Origin: Gammaproteobacteria bacterium | GTDB lineage: Bacteria > Gemmatimonadota > Gemmatimonadetes > Longimicrobiales > Gaopeijiaceae | DNA length: 64,000 nt | Reading direction: 5' to 3' | Assembly (NCBI GenBank): GCA_028820325.1 | Contig: JAPPJO010000025.1 | Coordinates: 124,001-188,000, forward strand | Shown: positions 17,045 to 27,499 of the stretch, one piece after another | How the letters are laid out: every line of letters begins with the position of its first letter | Numbering within the stretch: the stretch's first letter is position 1 | Notes under the pieces: generated by a model | The model's database searches: none | What the model saw: the letters and a program-made list of their open reading frames with translations, nothing else | What the model was told of the DNA's origin: nothing | Translations under genes and position numbers: made by a program

Positions 17045-19182
17045 CCGACACGCCACCATCCGCGCGGCCCGATTCCTCCGACCACACGCCGCCGGCTTCC
17101 GGCGGGCGCCCGCGCAACCGCCTGGGGCGCGAGACCAGCCCCTACCTGCTGCAGCACGCCGGAAACCCGGTGGAATGGTACCCGTGGGGCGACGAAGCGC
17201 TGGCCCGGGCGCGCGACGAGGACCGGCCCATCCTCCTCTCCATTGGCTACTCGGCCTGCCACTGGTGCCACGTGATGGAGCGCGAGTCCTTCGAGGACGA
17301 CGGGACGGCCGCGCTCATGAACGAGCACTTCGTCAACATCAAGGTCGACCGGGAGGAGCGGCCCGACCTAGACGCGATCTACATGCGCGCGGTTCAGAGC
17401 ATCACCGGGCAGGGGGGATGGCCGCTCACCGCTTTCCTGACCCCGCAGGGCCTGCCCTACTACGGGGGGACCTACTTCCCGCCGGAGCCCCGCCACGGCA
17501 TGCCGTCGTTCCGCCAGGTGCTCGAGGCCGCCGGCCGGGCCTACACGGGGCGCAAGGCCGAAGTCCGCGAGGCCGCGAGCCGGATGCGCGGGCTGCTGGA
17601 GCGCTCCATGAGCCCTCCGGACGCGGGACGGGCGTCACCCGAAGACCTCGAGGCGCGAACCGGGCTGGCGCGCGCCGCCTGCGGCAACATCGCCCGCGGC
17701 TACGACACGATCAACGGAGGCTTCGGGCGGGCGCCCAAGTTCCCTCAGCCCTTGGTGCTGGAACTCATGCTGCGGGTTCACCGCGGTTCGGGGGACGATC
17801 AGTTGCTGTCGATGGCGACGCACACGCTGCGCAGGATGGCGCGCGGGGGCATCCACGATCAGCTGGGCGGGGGGTTCCACCGCTACACGGTCGACTCGAG
17901 CTGGCTGGTGCCGCACTTCGAGAAGATGCTCTACGACAACGCCCTGCTCGCGAGTGCGTATCTGCAGGCTCATCTGTATACGGGGGACGCCGAATTCCTG
18001 GCGGTCACCGAGAAGACGCTGGCGTACATGCTCACCGACCTGCGTTCGCCGGAGGGCGGCTTCTACTCCGCGCGCGACGCGGACTCCGAGGGCGAGGAGG
18101 GGCTGTTCTATCTCTGGACGGCGGAGGAGATCGACGACCTGCTCGACCCATCCACGGCGCGCCTGTTCCGGCGCTGCTACGACGTCACCCCGGCCGGCAA
18201 CTTCGAGGGCCGCAACATCCTTCACATCCCCCACGATCCGGAGTCGGTGGCGCGGGCGGAGGGGCTCGCGCCCGACGAACTCGACACCGTGCTCGCGCGG
18301 GCGTCGGCCGTTCTGCTCGAAGCCCGGGCGCTGCGCGAACCGCCCTTCCGCGACGAGAAGATCATCGTGGCCTGGAACGGGTTTGCGATGCGCGTGCTGG
18401 CGGAAGCCGGCGCGGCCCTGGGACGGCGCGAATACGTGCGCGCGGCCGAGCAGGCCGGAGAGTTCATCCTCGCCGAACTGCGGCGCGACGGCCGCCTGCT
18501 GCGCAGCCACAGGGAACGTCCCTCCCCCGTGGGCGGGTTTCTGGAGGACTACGCGTCGCTTGCGGGGGCCTTCCTGGCGCTGCATGAAGCGACGCTGCGC
18601 GCCGTCTGGCTCGATCGCGCCACGGAGCTTGCCGAGGCCCTCGCAGAGGGATTCTTCGACCGCGCGAGCGGCCTGCTCTTCGACACGCACCGGGCCGACC
18701 AGGCGCTGGTGGTACGCCCCCGCGACGCCACCGACAACGCCACCCCGGCCGGCAATTCCCTGGCTGCGGAGGTGCTGCTGCGCCTGGGCCGCCTGCTGGA
18801 CCGCGAGGACTTTCGCATCCTGGCGGCGCGGGTCCTGGCCAGCGAGGCGGCTGCGATAGCGCGCTTCCCCAGCGCGTACGGGAGGCTGCTCACGGTGGCC
18901 GACGCCTTCGACCGGCCCGGCGTGGAAGTGGTCATCGAGGGCGACCCCGACGACGACGCCACTCGAGCGCTGCTGCAGGCGGCGCACGGCCGCTACCTGC
19001 CCGACCGGCTGGTCACCGGCGACGAGGCGGGCAGGACGCCGCGGGCGCCGTGGCGGCTCGCGGCGGGCGACCGGGGCGACCGGGCGCCGCGCGCCCACGT
19101 CTGCCACGAGTACACCTGCCGGAAGCCGGTCTCCGATCCCCACACGCTGGCCGACCAGCTCGACGCCGCGGGAGCGCGCTGA
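17041..19182 (+). CDS. YyaL/SSP411-like thioredoxin-domain protein (DUF255)
   Basis: 713 residues, the usual length of the family (N-acylglucosamine 2-epimerase-like barrel plus thioredoxin domain). The N-terminal thioredoxin fold carries the active-site pair CHWC (Cys73, Cys76) in [18 protein letters not shown]; conserved blocks [40 protein letters not shown] and EDYA follow in the (alpha/alpha)6 barrel. The family is widespread but its reaction is not established. It overlaps the deaminase stop, so it is translated with it. Confidence 0.92.
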   Translation: MTDTPPSARPDSSDHTPPASGGRPRNRLGRETSPYLLQHAGNPVEWYPWGDEALARARDEDRPILLSIGYSACHWCHVMERESFEDDGTAALMNEHFVNIKVDREERPDLDAIYMRAVQSITGQGGWPLTAFLTPQGLPYYGGTYFPPEPRHGMPSFRQVLEAAGRAYTGRKAEVREAASRMRGLLERSMSPPDAGRASPEDLEARTGLARAACGNIARGYDTINGGFGRAPKFPQPLVLELMLRVHRGSGDDQLLSMATHTLRRMARGGIHDQLGGGFHRYTVDSSWLVPHFEKMLYDNALLASAYLQAHLYTGDAEFLAVTEKTLAYMLTDLRSPEGGFYSARDADSEGEEGLFYLWTAEEIDDLLDPSTARLFRRCYDVTPAGNFEGRNILHIPHDPESVARAEGLAPDELDTVLARASAVLLEARALREPPFRDEKIIVAWNGFAMRVLAEAGAALGRREYVRAAEQAGEFILAELRRDGRLLRSHRERPSPVGGFLEDYASLAGAFLALHEATLRAVWLDRATELAEALAEGFFDRASGLLFDTHRADQALVVRPRDATDNATPAGNSLAAEVLLRLGRLLDREDFRILAARVLASEAAAIARFPSAYGRLLTVADAFDRPGVEVVIEGDPDDDATRALLQAAHGRYLPDRLVTGDEAGRTPRAPWRLAAGDRGDRAPRAHVCHEYTCRKPVSDPHTLADQLDAAGAR

Positions 19183-19205
19183 CGGAGGTTGCGGGCCGCC
19201 GGTGG

Positions 19206-19235
19206 TTGGACCCGGTTGCCCGCTCCGGCTATCTT
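19206..19235 (+). promoter_or_regulatory. Candidate leaderless promoter for the E1 gene
   Basis: TTGGAC (19206-19211), 18-nt spacer, TATCTT (19230-19235), then only 5 nt to ATG 19241. That places the expected transcription start at or within a base or two of the start codon, and no Shine-Dalgarno sequence is present, so a leaderless mRNA is likely if the promoter is real. The -35 match is weak. Confidence 0.4.
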
Positions 19236-19240
19236 CCGGT

Positions 19241-21409
19241 ATGGCGCCTGACACCCGAACGCTACGACCCGACGCACCCGCCGGCGGCCGCAGAAAGGTC
19301 CCCGGCGACGGGCTCGCCCTTACCTCGACCCAACTGATCGAGTTCTACCGCATCATGGTGACCTCGCGCGGCATCGACGACCGCGAGATCACGCTCAAGC
19401 GGCAGAACAAGACCTTCTTCCAGATCTCGAGCGCCGGCCACGAGGCCATTGGCGTGGCCATGGCCGCCCACCTGAGGCCCGCTCACGACTGGTTCTACCT
19501 GTATTACCGCGACCGGTCGCTCTCCCTGGCACTGGGCCAGACCCCGTACGAGCACTTCCTGCAGGCCGTGGCCGCCGAGGCCGATCCCGCATCCGGCGGG
19601 CGCCAGATGCCGTGCCATTTCTGCGACCCCCGCCTCAACATCACGAGCATGTCGTCTCCGACCGGAACGCAGTTCCTTCAGGCCGTGGGATGCGCCGAAG
19701 GCGGCCGCCGGGCCGCCGGACTGCCGGAAATGCGGAAGCGCGTGGGGCAGGTGGAGGAGGACGAAGTCGTGCTCGTCTCGGCCGGAGAGGGCGCCACCTC
19801 CGAAGGCGAGTTCTGGGAAGCGCTCAACACCGCCTGCACGCTCAAGCTGCCCGTCATCTTTCTGATCGAGGACAACGGCTACGCGATCTCGGTGCCGGTG
19901 GAGGTGCAGACGGCCGGGGGCAGCATCTCAGCGCTGGCATCGTCCTTCCCGGATCTGTTCATCGCCAAGTGCGACGGCACCGATGTCATCGACAGCTACA
20001 AGGCGAGCCGCGCCGCGGTGCACCACTGCCGGCAGGGCCGCGGACCGGCGCTCGTGCACGCCTTCACGATCCGGCCCTACTCGCACTCGATGTCCGACGA
20101 CGAGCGCGCGTATCGAACGGTGGAAGAGCGCTTCGCGGAAGAGGAAAAGGATCCCCTGACCCGCACCCGGCAACTGCTGCTTGACCTCAAGGTCGCCACA
20201 GCCGAGCAGCTGGACCGCATCGAGACCGAGGCGCATGCCGCGGTTCGGGAGGCTGCCGCCCGGGCGCTGGAGCGTCCCCAGCCTCCGCCGGAACGGGCGC
20301 TCGTGAACCTGTACTCCGAGACCGCGCCGCCCACGAAGCCGGAATTCGACACCGAGGCTTCAGCGAAGTTCGACCGTGGAAGCAAGAAGCTGACCATGGT
20401 CGACCTCATCAACCGCTGCCTCGGCGACGAAATGGAGCGGGACCCGCGCATCGTCGTCTTCGGTCAGGACATAGCCGACGCTTCGCGCGCTGAAGCCCTC
20501 GAGCAGGTGCCGGGCAAGGGCGGGGTCTTCAAGGTGACCCACGGGCTCCAGAAGCGTTTCGGCAGCGACCGCGTCTTCAACTCGCCGCTCGCCGAGGCCA
20601 ACATCGTCGGGCGGGCGATCGGGATGGCGGCCCGCGGGCTGAGGCCCGTCGTCGAGATCCAGTTTTTCGACTACATCTGGCCGGCGTTCATGCAGATCCG
20701 CAACGAGCTGGCCACGGTGCGATACCGCTCCAACAGCGCGTTCGATGCGCCAGTGGTCATCCGGGTGCCCTTCGGCGGCTATCTCACGGGCGGAGGCATC
20801 TACCACTCGCAGACGGGGGCTTCCCTGTTCACGCACACGCCGGGGCTGCGGGTCGTGCTTCCCTCGAACGCGCTCGACGCCAGCGGGCTCCTGCGCACCG
20901 CAATCCGGTGCGACGATCCGGTCATCTTCCTGGAGCACAAGCACCTGTACCGGCAGGTGTACAACAAGAGTGCGGAGCCCGGAAGGGACTTCATGATCCC
21001 CTTCGGGAAGGCGCGCGTCGCGCGCGAGGGTTCGGACCTCACCATCGTGACCTGCGGGGCGCTGGTGAAGCGCAGTCTGGACGCGGCCCGCGTGGCGTCG
21101 GAACGGGACGGCATCGAGGCGGAGATCGTGGACCTGCGCAGCCTGTCGCCCTTCGACATGGACGCCGTCGCCACGTCGGTGCGCAAGACCAACCGCGTGC
21201 TGGTGGCCTACGAGGACGGGCTCTCGTGGGGCTACGGCGCCGAGATCGCGGCCCGGGTCGCCGACGAACTCTTCGAGTGGCTGGACGCACCGGTGCGGCG
21301 AATCGCCTCCAGGGACTGCTGGGTCGCGTACGCGCCTCAGCTCGAGGAGGTCATCCTCCCGCAGGTGGCCGATGTCGTGTCGGCGATCCGGGAGCTGGCG
21401 GCGTTCTGA
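19241..21409 (+). CDS. Branched-chain 2-oxoacid dehydrogenase E1, alpha and beta subunits fused
   Basis: 722-residue fusion of the two E1 subunits of a 2-oxoacid dehydrogenase complex, thiamine-diphosphate dependent. The alpha half (about 1-360) has the ThDP-binding [13 protein letters not shown]...EDNGYAIS region; the beta half (about 380-722) has the typical [29 protein letters not shown] and [11 protein letters not shown] blocks. Branched-chain oxoacids (from Val, Leu, Ile) are the likeliest substrates; pyruvate cannot be excluded. The fused order is known from Bacteroidota and relatives. No E2 or E3 gene is nearby. ATG 19241 is preferred over an earlier GTG-like frame because a promoter-like element sits immediately upstream. 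Confidence 0.9.
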   Translation: MAPDTRTLRPDAPAGGRRKVPGDGLALTSTQLIEFYRIMVTSRGIDDREITLKRQNKTFFQISSAGHEAIGVAMAAHLRPAHDWFYLYYRDRSLSLALGQTPYEHFLQAVAAEADPASGGRQMPCHFCDPRLNITSMSSPTGTQFLQAVGCAEGGRRAAGLPEMRKRVGQVEEDEVVLVSAGEGATSEGEFWEALNTACTLKLPVIFLIEDNGYAISVPVEVQTAGGSISALASSFPDLFIAKCDGTDVIDSYKASRAAVHHCRQGRGPALVHAFTIRPYSHSMSDDERAYRTVEERFAEEEKDPLTRTRQLLLDLKVATAEQLDRIETEAHAAVREAAARALERPQPPPERALVNLYSETAPPTKPEFDTEASAKFDRGSKKLTMVDLINRCLGDEMERDPRIVVFGQDIADASRAEALEQVPGKGGVFKVTHGLQKRFGSDRVFNSPLAEANIVGRAIGMAARGLRPVVEIQFFDYIWPAFMQIRNELATVRYRSNSAFDAPVVIRVPFGGYLTGGGIYHSQTGASLFTHTPGLRVVLPSNALDASGLLRTAIRCDDPVIFLEHKHLYRQVYNKSAEPGRDFMIPFGKARVAREGSDLTIVTCGALVKRSLDAARVASERDGIEAEIVDLRSLSPFDMDAVATSVRKTNRVLVAYEDGLSWGYGAEIAARVADELFEWLDAPVRRIASRDCWVAYAPQLEEVILPQVADVVSAIRELAAF

Positions 21410-21457
21410 GGCTCCGTCTGCAGACCTGGTCCCGGAACGAGGCGCGGTTCGACTGCT

Positions 21458-22693
21458 TCAGTAGATCTGGAGCCCGGGATCGACCTGCCGGGCCCAGGCG
21501 TTGATCCCCCCCTCCATGTTCAGCACGTCGCGGTACCCCGCCCGCCAGAGCTGATTCGCCACGTCCCCGCTGCGGACGCCGGTGCGGCAGTGGACGATGA
21601 TCTGGCGCTGGCGCGGGATCTCTTCGAGACGGGCCCCCACTTCACCCATGGGAATCAGCACCGCGCCCTGCAGCGCGAGGTTGGAGATGTCCCATTCGTA
21701 GGTCTCGCGCACATCCAGGAGGAAGGGCGGGGCCGCGCCCCCGAGGCGGGCGCTGGCCTCCAGTACGTCGATGCCTCCGGGTCCCGCCGGTTCACGGCCT
21801 TCGTCGTTCGCGGGATGGGTCATGGGTTCAGCCTCCGGCTCGACGCCGCAGAAGAGTTCGTAGTCGATGAGTTCGGTCTGTGTGGGGCTGTCGCTGCATA
21901 CCGGACAGGCGGGATCGGGCCGGATGGAGACCTCGCGCCACTCCAGTTCCAGCCCGTCGAAGATGAGCAGCCGCCCCGCAAGCGGACTTCCCTGCCCGAG
22001 GATCAGCTTCACGGTTTCGAGTGCCTGGAGCGAACCCACCACTCCCGGGACGACCCCCAGAACTCCGCCTTCGGCGCAGTTGGGCACCAGGCCCGGCGGG
22101 GGCGGCTCGCGGAACAGGCACCGGTAGCAGGGACCGCCCTCGGTGGCGAACACCGACACCTGCCCCTCCCAGCGGTGAACCGAGCCGTACACGTTGGGCT
22201 TGCCGAGCATCACGCAGGCGTCGTTCACCAGGTAGCGGGTCGGGAAGTTGTCGGTGCCGTCCACGACCACGTCGTAGTCGGCCAGCACGGACCGGGCGTT
22301 CCCGCCGCTCAGCCTGGCGTCATGGGCGACGACCTGGACATGGGGGTTGGTTTCGGCCAGCCGGTCGCGGGCGGAGTCGAGCTTCAGCCGCCCCACGTCG
22401 GATTCCCCGTGCAGGATCTGACGCTGCAGGTTGGTCGCGTCGACCTCGTCGAAGTCCACGAGCCCGAGCGTGCCCACCCCCGCCGCGGCCAGATAGAGCG
22501 CCACCGGCGAGCCGAGCCCTCCCGCCCCCACCACGAGCACGCGGGCCGACTTGAGCCTGCGCTGGCCGGAGAGGCCGACCTCGGGCAGGACCAGGTGCCG
22601 GGCGTAGCGGAGCAGTTCGGGGGGCGACAGGCGGTTCGACGCCGCCTGGGGACCGTTCCGGCCCCGCTGTCCTTCGGAAACGTGCATCCTCAT
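21458..22693 (-). CDS. moeB: MoeB/ThiF-type adenylyltransferase with C-terminal rhodanese domain
   Basis: 411 residues. The E1-like domain has the nucleotide motif GAGGLGSPVALYLAAAG (about 56-73) and DEVDATNLQRQ; a zinc CxxC (CPVC) precedes a linker. The C-terminal rhodanese domain has the catalytic cysteine 369 in HCRTGVRS. Such fusions activate the C-terminal glycine of a sulfur carrier (MoaD/ThiS-like) by adenylation and supply sulfur from the rhodanese, for molybdopterin, thiamine or cysteine synthesis. The molybdenum hydroxylase at 58.8-61.9 kb would need such a step, but is 36 kb away. The start ATG overlaps the upstream stop codon (ATGA). Confidence 0.9.
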   Translation of the reverse strand: MRMHVSEGQRGRNGPQAASNRLSPPELLRYARHLVLPEVGLSGQRRLKSARVLVVGAGGLGSPVALYLAAAGVGTLGLVDFDEVDATNLQRQILHGESDVGRLKLDSARDRLAETNPHVQVVAHDARLSGGNARSVLADYDVVVDGTDNFPTRYLVNDACVMLGKPNVYGSVHRWEGQVSVFATEGGPCYRCLFREPPPPGLVPNCAEGGVLGVVPGVVGSLQALETVKLILGQGSPLAGRLLIFDGLELEWREVSIRPDPACPVCSDSPTQTELIDYELFCGVEPEAEPMTHPANDEGREPAGPGGIDVLEASARLGGAAPPFLLDVRETYEWDISNLALQGAVLIPMGEVGARLEEIPRQRQIIVHCRTGVRSGDVANQLWRAGYRDVLNMEGGINAWARQVDPGLQIY

Positions 22694-24930
22694 CCGGCTC
22701 CGGGCTCCGATTCGGGAATCACCCGGTATCCGCCCTGCATGGTGACGCCGAACGCTTCCATGTCGGCGCGGTACCGAGCCAGTTCGTCCGCCGGCAGCCC
22801 GGCCGCCGAACCCCGGTCGAACAGCACGCGGCTGAAGTGGAAGTAGTAGTAGGGAATGTTCAGAGTGGTGCGGTCGGCCCAGATATCCCGATAGCGGAGG
22901 CTGCGGGCCATCATCACCTCGCTTGAGAGCCGCCGCGTGCGCTCCAGATCGACCCATTCCCCGCCCAGGGCGGCGTCGGTCCTGACGAAACGCTCGTCCG
23001 TCTCGATGTCCCGCAGAACCAGCCGGGTCGCGAGTCCCTGCCGGACCCCGAATTCGTGCAGGCCCAGCGAGCGGATGATCCCCCCGGTCCATGCGAAGTA
23101 GACGGGCCGCTCGGCGATGCTGTCGCGAATGATCGCCAGCGCCACCTGGTCCCCCCGGTCGAGATAGGTGCCGCGCGGGTACTGCACCACGACGGGTCCC
23201 AGGCGAACGTTGGCGTCCTGCCGGGTGGCGGCTCCCTGGATCTGGTCGATGTCCGCAGGCGCCAGAGAGAGCACGGGACGACCGGGCATCGCACGCGCAG
23301 GATACAGGCCGGCCACGCGCTCGTCGGGCTCGAAGGGCCGTTGCCGGTCCGGCCGGGTCAACTCCTGCAGTTGCCGGGGATACCACTGCGTGAACAGGTA
23401 CTGCCCCACGATGACGGTGACATCCCTGCGGATTCCCTCCACTTCCTGGAGATACCAGAGCGGGAAGGTGTCGTTGTCTCCGTTGGTGAACAGGACGCTG
23501 TAGGGCTCGACGCTCTGAAGCAGATCGTACGCCCAGTCGCGGGCCGCGTAGTCCCCGGCGCGGCTGGCCCAGCGCCAGTTCGCCGCCAGCGGCGTCAGCG
23601 CGATCAGCGCCGCCAGGAACGTCACGATCCCCAGCGCCAGCCGTGCTCCTGCCACGCGCACCCGGCCGCCCGTGACCGGGCTCGTCCGCCTCAGCCCACG
23701 CGCGGCCATATGCCAGATGCCGGTGAGCCCGATCCCCGCCAGCACGCCCCACACGATGAACCCGGCGATGTAGAAGTAGTCCCGCTCGCGCACCTCGTGC
23801 AGGTCCGGGTCGGCGATCTCGGGCGCCAGCGAATAGCCGTACTTGAAGTTCAGGTAGATCACGAGCGCGACCGTCACGGTCACCGTCAACGTCGCCATGT
23901 AGGCGAACAGATGCCTGTCGGTGCGCCGGATGACGAGCAGGCCGAACAGGCCCAGGGCCAGGAAGACCCCGGTGACGGGAGCCCTCGTGCCGCTCGGTAC
24001 CGGAGAGGGATCCAGCCCGCGCGCCCACTGCCAGTCGAAGTACTGGAAATAGTTCTGGAACTGCGCGGACAGGGGCGACTGGCGCTGCGTCAGAGGCGGC
24101 GGCGCGTACTGGTCCCGCTGGAGAACCGAGGCGAGCCTGGGGCAACCCGCGTTCCCGGCGGTAAGCACCGCGGCCGCGACCCCCCCGGGGGACTCGCAAA
24201 GCGGGTCGCCCTCGTTGATCACCGGGCGCTGGGCGGCCCGAATGGGCAGGAACAGGTTGAAGGACAGGCCGACGACGACGAGCGGGAGCGCGCGGATCCA
24301 CAGGTCGCGGCGCAGAAGCACCCTCGGGGCCGTCATGAGCAGCATCAGGCCCAGGGCCGGCACGGGCAGGAGCGACATGGTGTGGTTGGACCAGCCCAGG
24401 ATCATCAGGTAGCCCGCCACCAGCAGGAGGCGCCCGCTCCCGGGTTCGCCGCGCCGGTCCCGCCAGCGCACCGCCAGCCAGGTCACCGCGGCGATCACCA
24501 GCACGCTGACCGTGTAGACCTTCTCGTTGACCACGGATTGGTTCCACACGGTGAACGCCGTGGCGCCCAGCAGCGCGCTTGCCGCCGCCCCCACCAGCGC
24601 CCGCCGGTGGTCGCCCAGCAGCCCCCATGCGATGCGGTGGGCCACCAGGAAGAAGAACCCGCTCGCCGCGGCGGAAGTGAGCGCGGCCAGCAAGTTCACC
24701 CGCACCGCGACCGGCAGCCCCAGCGGCGACAGCAGAACGATCCACACTCTCGCCAGCACCACGAAGAGGGGGTTTCCCGGCGGGTGCGGGATCCCGAGGA
24801 TGTATCCGGTCGCGATGTACTCGCTCGTGTCCCAGAACGCCGTGGTGGGAGCCAGCGTGACGACGTACAGGAGGAAGATCGCCGCGGCGGCGATGACGGC
24901 GGCGAGGTAGGGCGGGCGGTGCTCGTTCAT
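22690..24930 (-). CDS. GT117 / DUF2723 membrane glycosyltransferase-like protein
   Basis: 746 residues with about eleven or more hydrophobic segments in the N-terminal two thirds and a soluble C-terminal region. The loop after the first helix, APTTAFWDTSEYIATGY (Asp34, Glu37) followed by GIPHPPGNPLF, is the signature of the DUF2723 family, which shares the GT-C fold of protein O-mannosyltransferases. A lipid-linked sugar donor and a periplasmic protein acceptor are expected from the fold; neither is proved. It is in one run with outer-membrane genes, consistent with a surface-glycosylation role. Confidence 0.88.
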   Translation of the reverse strand: MNEHRPPYLAAVIAAAAIFLLYVVTLAPTTAFWDTSEYIATGYILGIPHPPGNPLFVVLARVWIVLLSPLGLPVAVRVNLLAALTSAAASGFFFLVAHRIAWGLLGDHRRALVGAAASALLGATAFTVWNQSVVNEKVYTVSVLVIAAVTWLAVRWRDRRGEPGSGRLLLVAGYLMILGWSNHTMSLLPVPALGLMLLMTAPRVLLRRDLWIRALPLVVVGLSFNLFLPIRAAQRPVINEGDPLCESPGGVAAAVLTAGNAGCPRLASVLQRDQYAPPPLTQRQSPLSAQFQNYFQYFDWQWARGLDPSPVPSGTRAPVTGVFLALGLFGLLVIRRTDRHLFAYMATLTVTVTVALVIYLNFKYGYSLAPEIADPDLHEVRERDYFYIAGFIVWGVLAGIGLTGIWHMAARGLRRTSPVTGGRVRVAGARLALGIVTFLAALIALTPLAANWRWASRAGDYAARDWAYDLLQSVEPYSVLFTNGDNDTFPLWYLQEVEGIRRDVTVIVGQYLFTQWYPRQLQELTRPDRQRPFEPDERVAGLYPARAMPGRPVLSLAPADIDQIQGAATRQDANVRLGPVVVQYPRGTYLDRGDQVALAIIRDSIAERPVYFAWTGGIIRSLGLHEFGVRQGLATRLVLRDIETDERFVRTDAALGGEWVDLERTRRLSSEVMMARSLRYRDIWADRTTLNIPYYYFHFSRVLFDRGSAAGLPADELARYRADMEAFGVTMQGGYRVIPESEPGAG

Positions 24931-24953
24931 CTCAATGGGCCGGGAATCCGCGG

Positions 24954-26543
24954 TCAGCTCCCCGGCACCTCGAAGCCTTCGCTGGTCTCAACGGTGGCCC
25001 CCGACTCCAGATCGGTCAGTCTCAGACGGAGCGAATAGATGCCGGGTTCGGGCTGAACCAGGAAGAGGTCCAGGGCGAGCGCCAGGGGAAGCCGATCCCC
25101 GTCTCCCTCGACAACCAGACGCCCTTCCGCGTCCACCCGGGCCTCGTCCAGCCCGGGCCGGACGCGCATCATGCCGCCATCGGCATCGAACACCTCTACC
25201 GTGATCGCGTAGCGGTAGGTCCCCTGAGAGTCGGCCCCGAGCCCGCGCGCGGCCCCGGACAGCCGCAGGCTTCCGTCGCTTCCGCTTTGGACGGCGAGCC
25301 GGGAAAGCTCGAGTCTGCGCACCTCGACGGCTTCCGGAACCCGTCCCTCCCGCTGCACCATGCCGCGGATGCGGCCGTACGCCCGCAACAGCTCCGTGTC
25401 TCCGGGATTCATGTTGAGGGCACGTTCGAGATTGGCCAGCGTCTGGTCGCGCACCGTGGGATCGAACTCGGCGCGCGGAGCCTGCAGCAGCGCCAGTGCG
25501 CGCCATGCGAGACCGTCGTGCGGCACCAGCGCGACACGCTGCCCGAGGGAGGCGACCGCGCGCGCCGTATCCCCTGCCGCCGCGGTTTCCAGCGCGGCCT
25601 CGACCGCCGGGTCGACGACCGCGACATCGACCCGTTCCGGCAGCACCCGCACCACGTCCCGCCGCGGCGGGGCCCAGGAAAAGACGTACTCGAAGCCGGC
25701 GCTCAGACTCATCTGGTGCGCGGTGAACGGCGCCAGGCTGAAGGCGACCCGTTCGCTGGAGACCGATTTGACGTCGTCGCGCTCCTGGGCCGCGAGCTGG
25801 GCCGTGTTGACCGGGATCACCAGGTCCCGGAACGAGAAACGGAGCGCCGAATTCTCCCCGATGGGGACGCGCAGCGATGCCCCCAGATCCAGTCCCCACG
25901 ACGTGGACGTGCGCGAGGTCCACTCGATCTCCCCGGGATGTTGCGCATCCATCTGCGCGAACGCATCGCGATGTCCCGGCGACAGATCGATGGTCTGCGT
26001 GAGTGCGACGGTGCCCAGGTTGTACGACAGCAGGCCCCGCCCGCGGTCCCACTCCGACAGCTTCATGCCCAGGCCGAAGCCGACGCCGTAGTAGTTCGTG
26101 CTGCGCGAAATGTCCTCGGGCGGTGAGAGCGCACCGGAGTAGCGCGCGACGGTTCCCGAATGGCCGCCGAGCAGCGTCAGGTAGAGGCCCGCGCCCCCGA
26201 CGGGATTGTGCCGCAGCACCACTCGCGCCTCCGGGCCCAGGCTGGCGGTTTCCTTCCAGCGCGTCTGGCTCGGGAGGTCGGCGAGGGTCTTCCGGGTGAC
26301 GAAGTCGTCGTAGAGGGTGCCCACCAAACGCGAGCCCAGGCTGCCCTCCACGGACCAGCGCGGAACCTGGCGGATGATCGCGGCTTCGTCCTGGCCCGCA
26401 AGCGCCGCGGGTGTGGACGCGGCAGACGTCAGGAGCACCAGCAGGATGCCGAAAGGTGTCGGATGGCGCGCGCATCGCCGGTCACGAGACGTCGCGGCGG
26501 CGGCGCGCTTCTTCAATCCTCGACGTTGAATCCATCCCCTCAT
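24954..26543 (-). CDS. Predicted outer-membrane/periplasmic protein with TPR-like and beta-rich segments
   Basis: About 529 residues. The N-terminus has a positively charged stretch then hydrophobic PFGILLVLLTSAAS ending in ALAGQ, a signal peptide. Residues of about 40-300 show the alternating glycine/aromatic pattern of a membrane barrel. A helical segment (about 320-400, ALLQAPRAEF... NLERALNMNPGDTELLRAYGRI) resembles tetratricopeptide repeats, then a C-terminal beta-rich domain. No family recognised with confidence. It lies between the DUF4249 lipoprotein and the GT117 gene on one strand. GTG 26588 is another possible start. Confidence 0.65.
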   Translation of the reverse strand: MRGWIQRRGLKKRAAAATSRDRRCARHPTPFGILLVLLTSAASTPAALAGQDEAAIIRQVPRWSVEGSLGSRLVGTLYDDFVTRKTLADLPSQTRWKETASLGPEARVVLRHNPVGGAGLYLTLLGGHSGTVARYSGALSPPEDISRSTNYYGVGFGLGMKLSEWDRGRGLLSYNLGTVALTQTIDLSPGHRDAFAQMDAQHPGEIEWTSRTSTSWGLDLGASLRVPIGENSALRFSFRDLVIPVNTAQLAAQERDDVKSVSSERVAFSLAPFTAHQMSLSAGFEYVFSWAPPRRDVVRVLPERVDVAVVDPAVEAALETAAAGDTARAVASLGQRVALVPHDGLAWRALALLQAPRAEFDPTVRDQTLANLERALNMNPGDTELLRAYGRIRGMVQREGRVPEAVEVRRLELSRLAVQSGSDGSLRLSGAARGLGADSQGTYRYAITVEVFDADGGMMRVRPGLDEARVDAEGRLVVEGDGDRLPLALALDLFLVQPEPGIYSLRLRLTDLESGATVETSEGFEVPGS

Positions 26544-26659
26544 TCCTAATGATGGACGTGTCCGATGGCGTGGGACAAGGTTGGGCACATGGCCAACAAT
26601 CGGTGACGGGCCCCCGCGAGACTGCCCCTGGCACGGTCCGCGATTCGTTCACGACGCGG

Positions 26660-27487
26660 TCACCGCACCTCGAAGAACGCGCTGTCGGCGCTGAACGCCG
26701 AGAACACGCCCAGCGCCCCGCGCACGTTCGACGGGGGTTCGTTGAGATCCCGGGAATCCTGGTTGAGGCCTTCGTAGAGGTCGGCGTACTCTTCGTTGAC
26801 CCGATAGAGCTTCACCCGATGACGACCGAACCAGGACAGCGAGCGGGCGCTGACGAGCGCGCTGTCACCCGCGGTCGGGCGCTGGACGAAGCGCCGCGCG
26901 AATCCTCCCCCGAGCGGGCTCTCGGCAAAGGGCGCCGGATCCGCCTCGATGTTGTCGACCACAACGTAGTGGAGCGCGTTGGCGGAGTTCTCCCAGCGCG
27001 CCACCAGCGCGCCCTCCGCTCCCGGCTGGAAGCCGCCGCCCCGGACGCCGAACTGCGGGGGCGCCATGACGGTCGCCGACAGCGACAACCCCCGCGGCGG
27101 GACCGGAACGACCGTCTCCGCAGTCGCCGTGCGGCCACCGTGGGAGGCTTCCAGAGCGAACACATCTCCGACTTCGACCAGAAGGTCGTCACCGGGATAG
27201 TGATAGCGGCCCGGCTCGCCCTCCGTGGGACTGAGGTCGAACCGTTCCCCATCGCGGAAGATCGCGATGCGGGCGTCCGCGATCGAGGCGGCGACCGCGG
27301 TGGAGTCGGCGTCGATGGGGAGCACCCCCGTCACGGTGACCTCGGTGACGGGCTCTCCGGCGAAGAGAAACGCCTGCACGACGAAAGTGTCCGGGATCTC
27401 GGGCGCGAAGGCCAGGTCGTCGTCGCAGGCGGTGGCCACGCCCAGCGCAATAACCGTGATGAACAACGAAGCAATTCCATTCCTCAT
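26660..27487 (-). CDS. DUF4249-like lipoprotein
   Basis: 275 residues. Lipoprotein signal ending in GVATAC (Cys 21), then a beta-sandwich protein with the pattern PFVVQAFLFAGEPVTEVTVTGVLPID (beta strand with ALFVGEPV-like core), matching the DUF4249 family. In FCB bacteria these lipoproteins are regularly encoded next to a TonB-dependent receptor and are thought to assist uptake of an unknown substrate; here the receptor starts 12 nt upstream. A GAGGAGA ribosome-binding site lies just before the ATG. The Cys is followed by Asp residues (CDDD), which can favour retention or surface export; localisation not assigned. Confidence 0.8.
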   Translation of the reverse strand: MRNGIASLFITVIALGVATACDDDLAFAPEIPDTFVVQAFLFAGEPVTEVTVTGVLPIDADSTAVAASIADARIAIFRDGERFDLSPTEGEPGRYHYPGDDLLVEVGDVFALEASHGGRTATAETVVPVPPRGLSLSATVMAPPQFGVRGGGFQPGAEGALVARWENSANALHYVVVDNIEADPAPFAESPLGGGFARRFVQRPTAGDSALVSARSLSWFGRHRVKLYRVNEEYADLYEGLNQDSRDLNEPPSNVRGALGVFSAFSADSAFFEVR

Positions 27488-27499
27488 GATCGTTCTCCT

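Noticed and set aside
21416..21425. GTCTGCAGAC palindrome between the convergent E1 and MoeB genes, considered as a terminator.
   Set aside because: No loop, no T-tract on either strand and only 10 bp; consistent with chance.
23056..25038. A 660-codon plus-strand frame opposite the GT117 gene.
   Set aside because: His/Arg/Gln-rich translation without hydrophobic pattern or motifs; the membrane protein on the minus strand is convincing.
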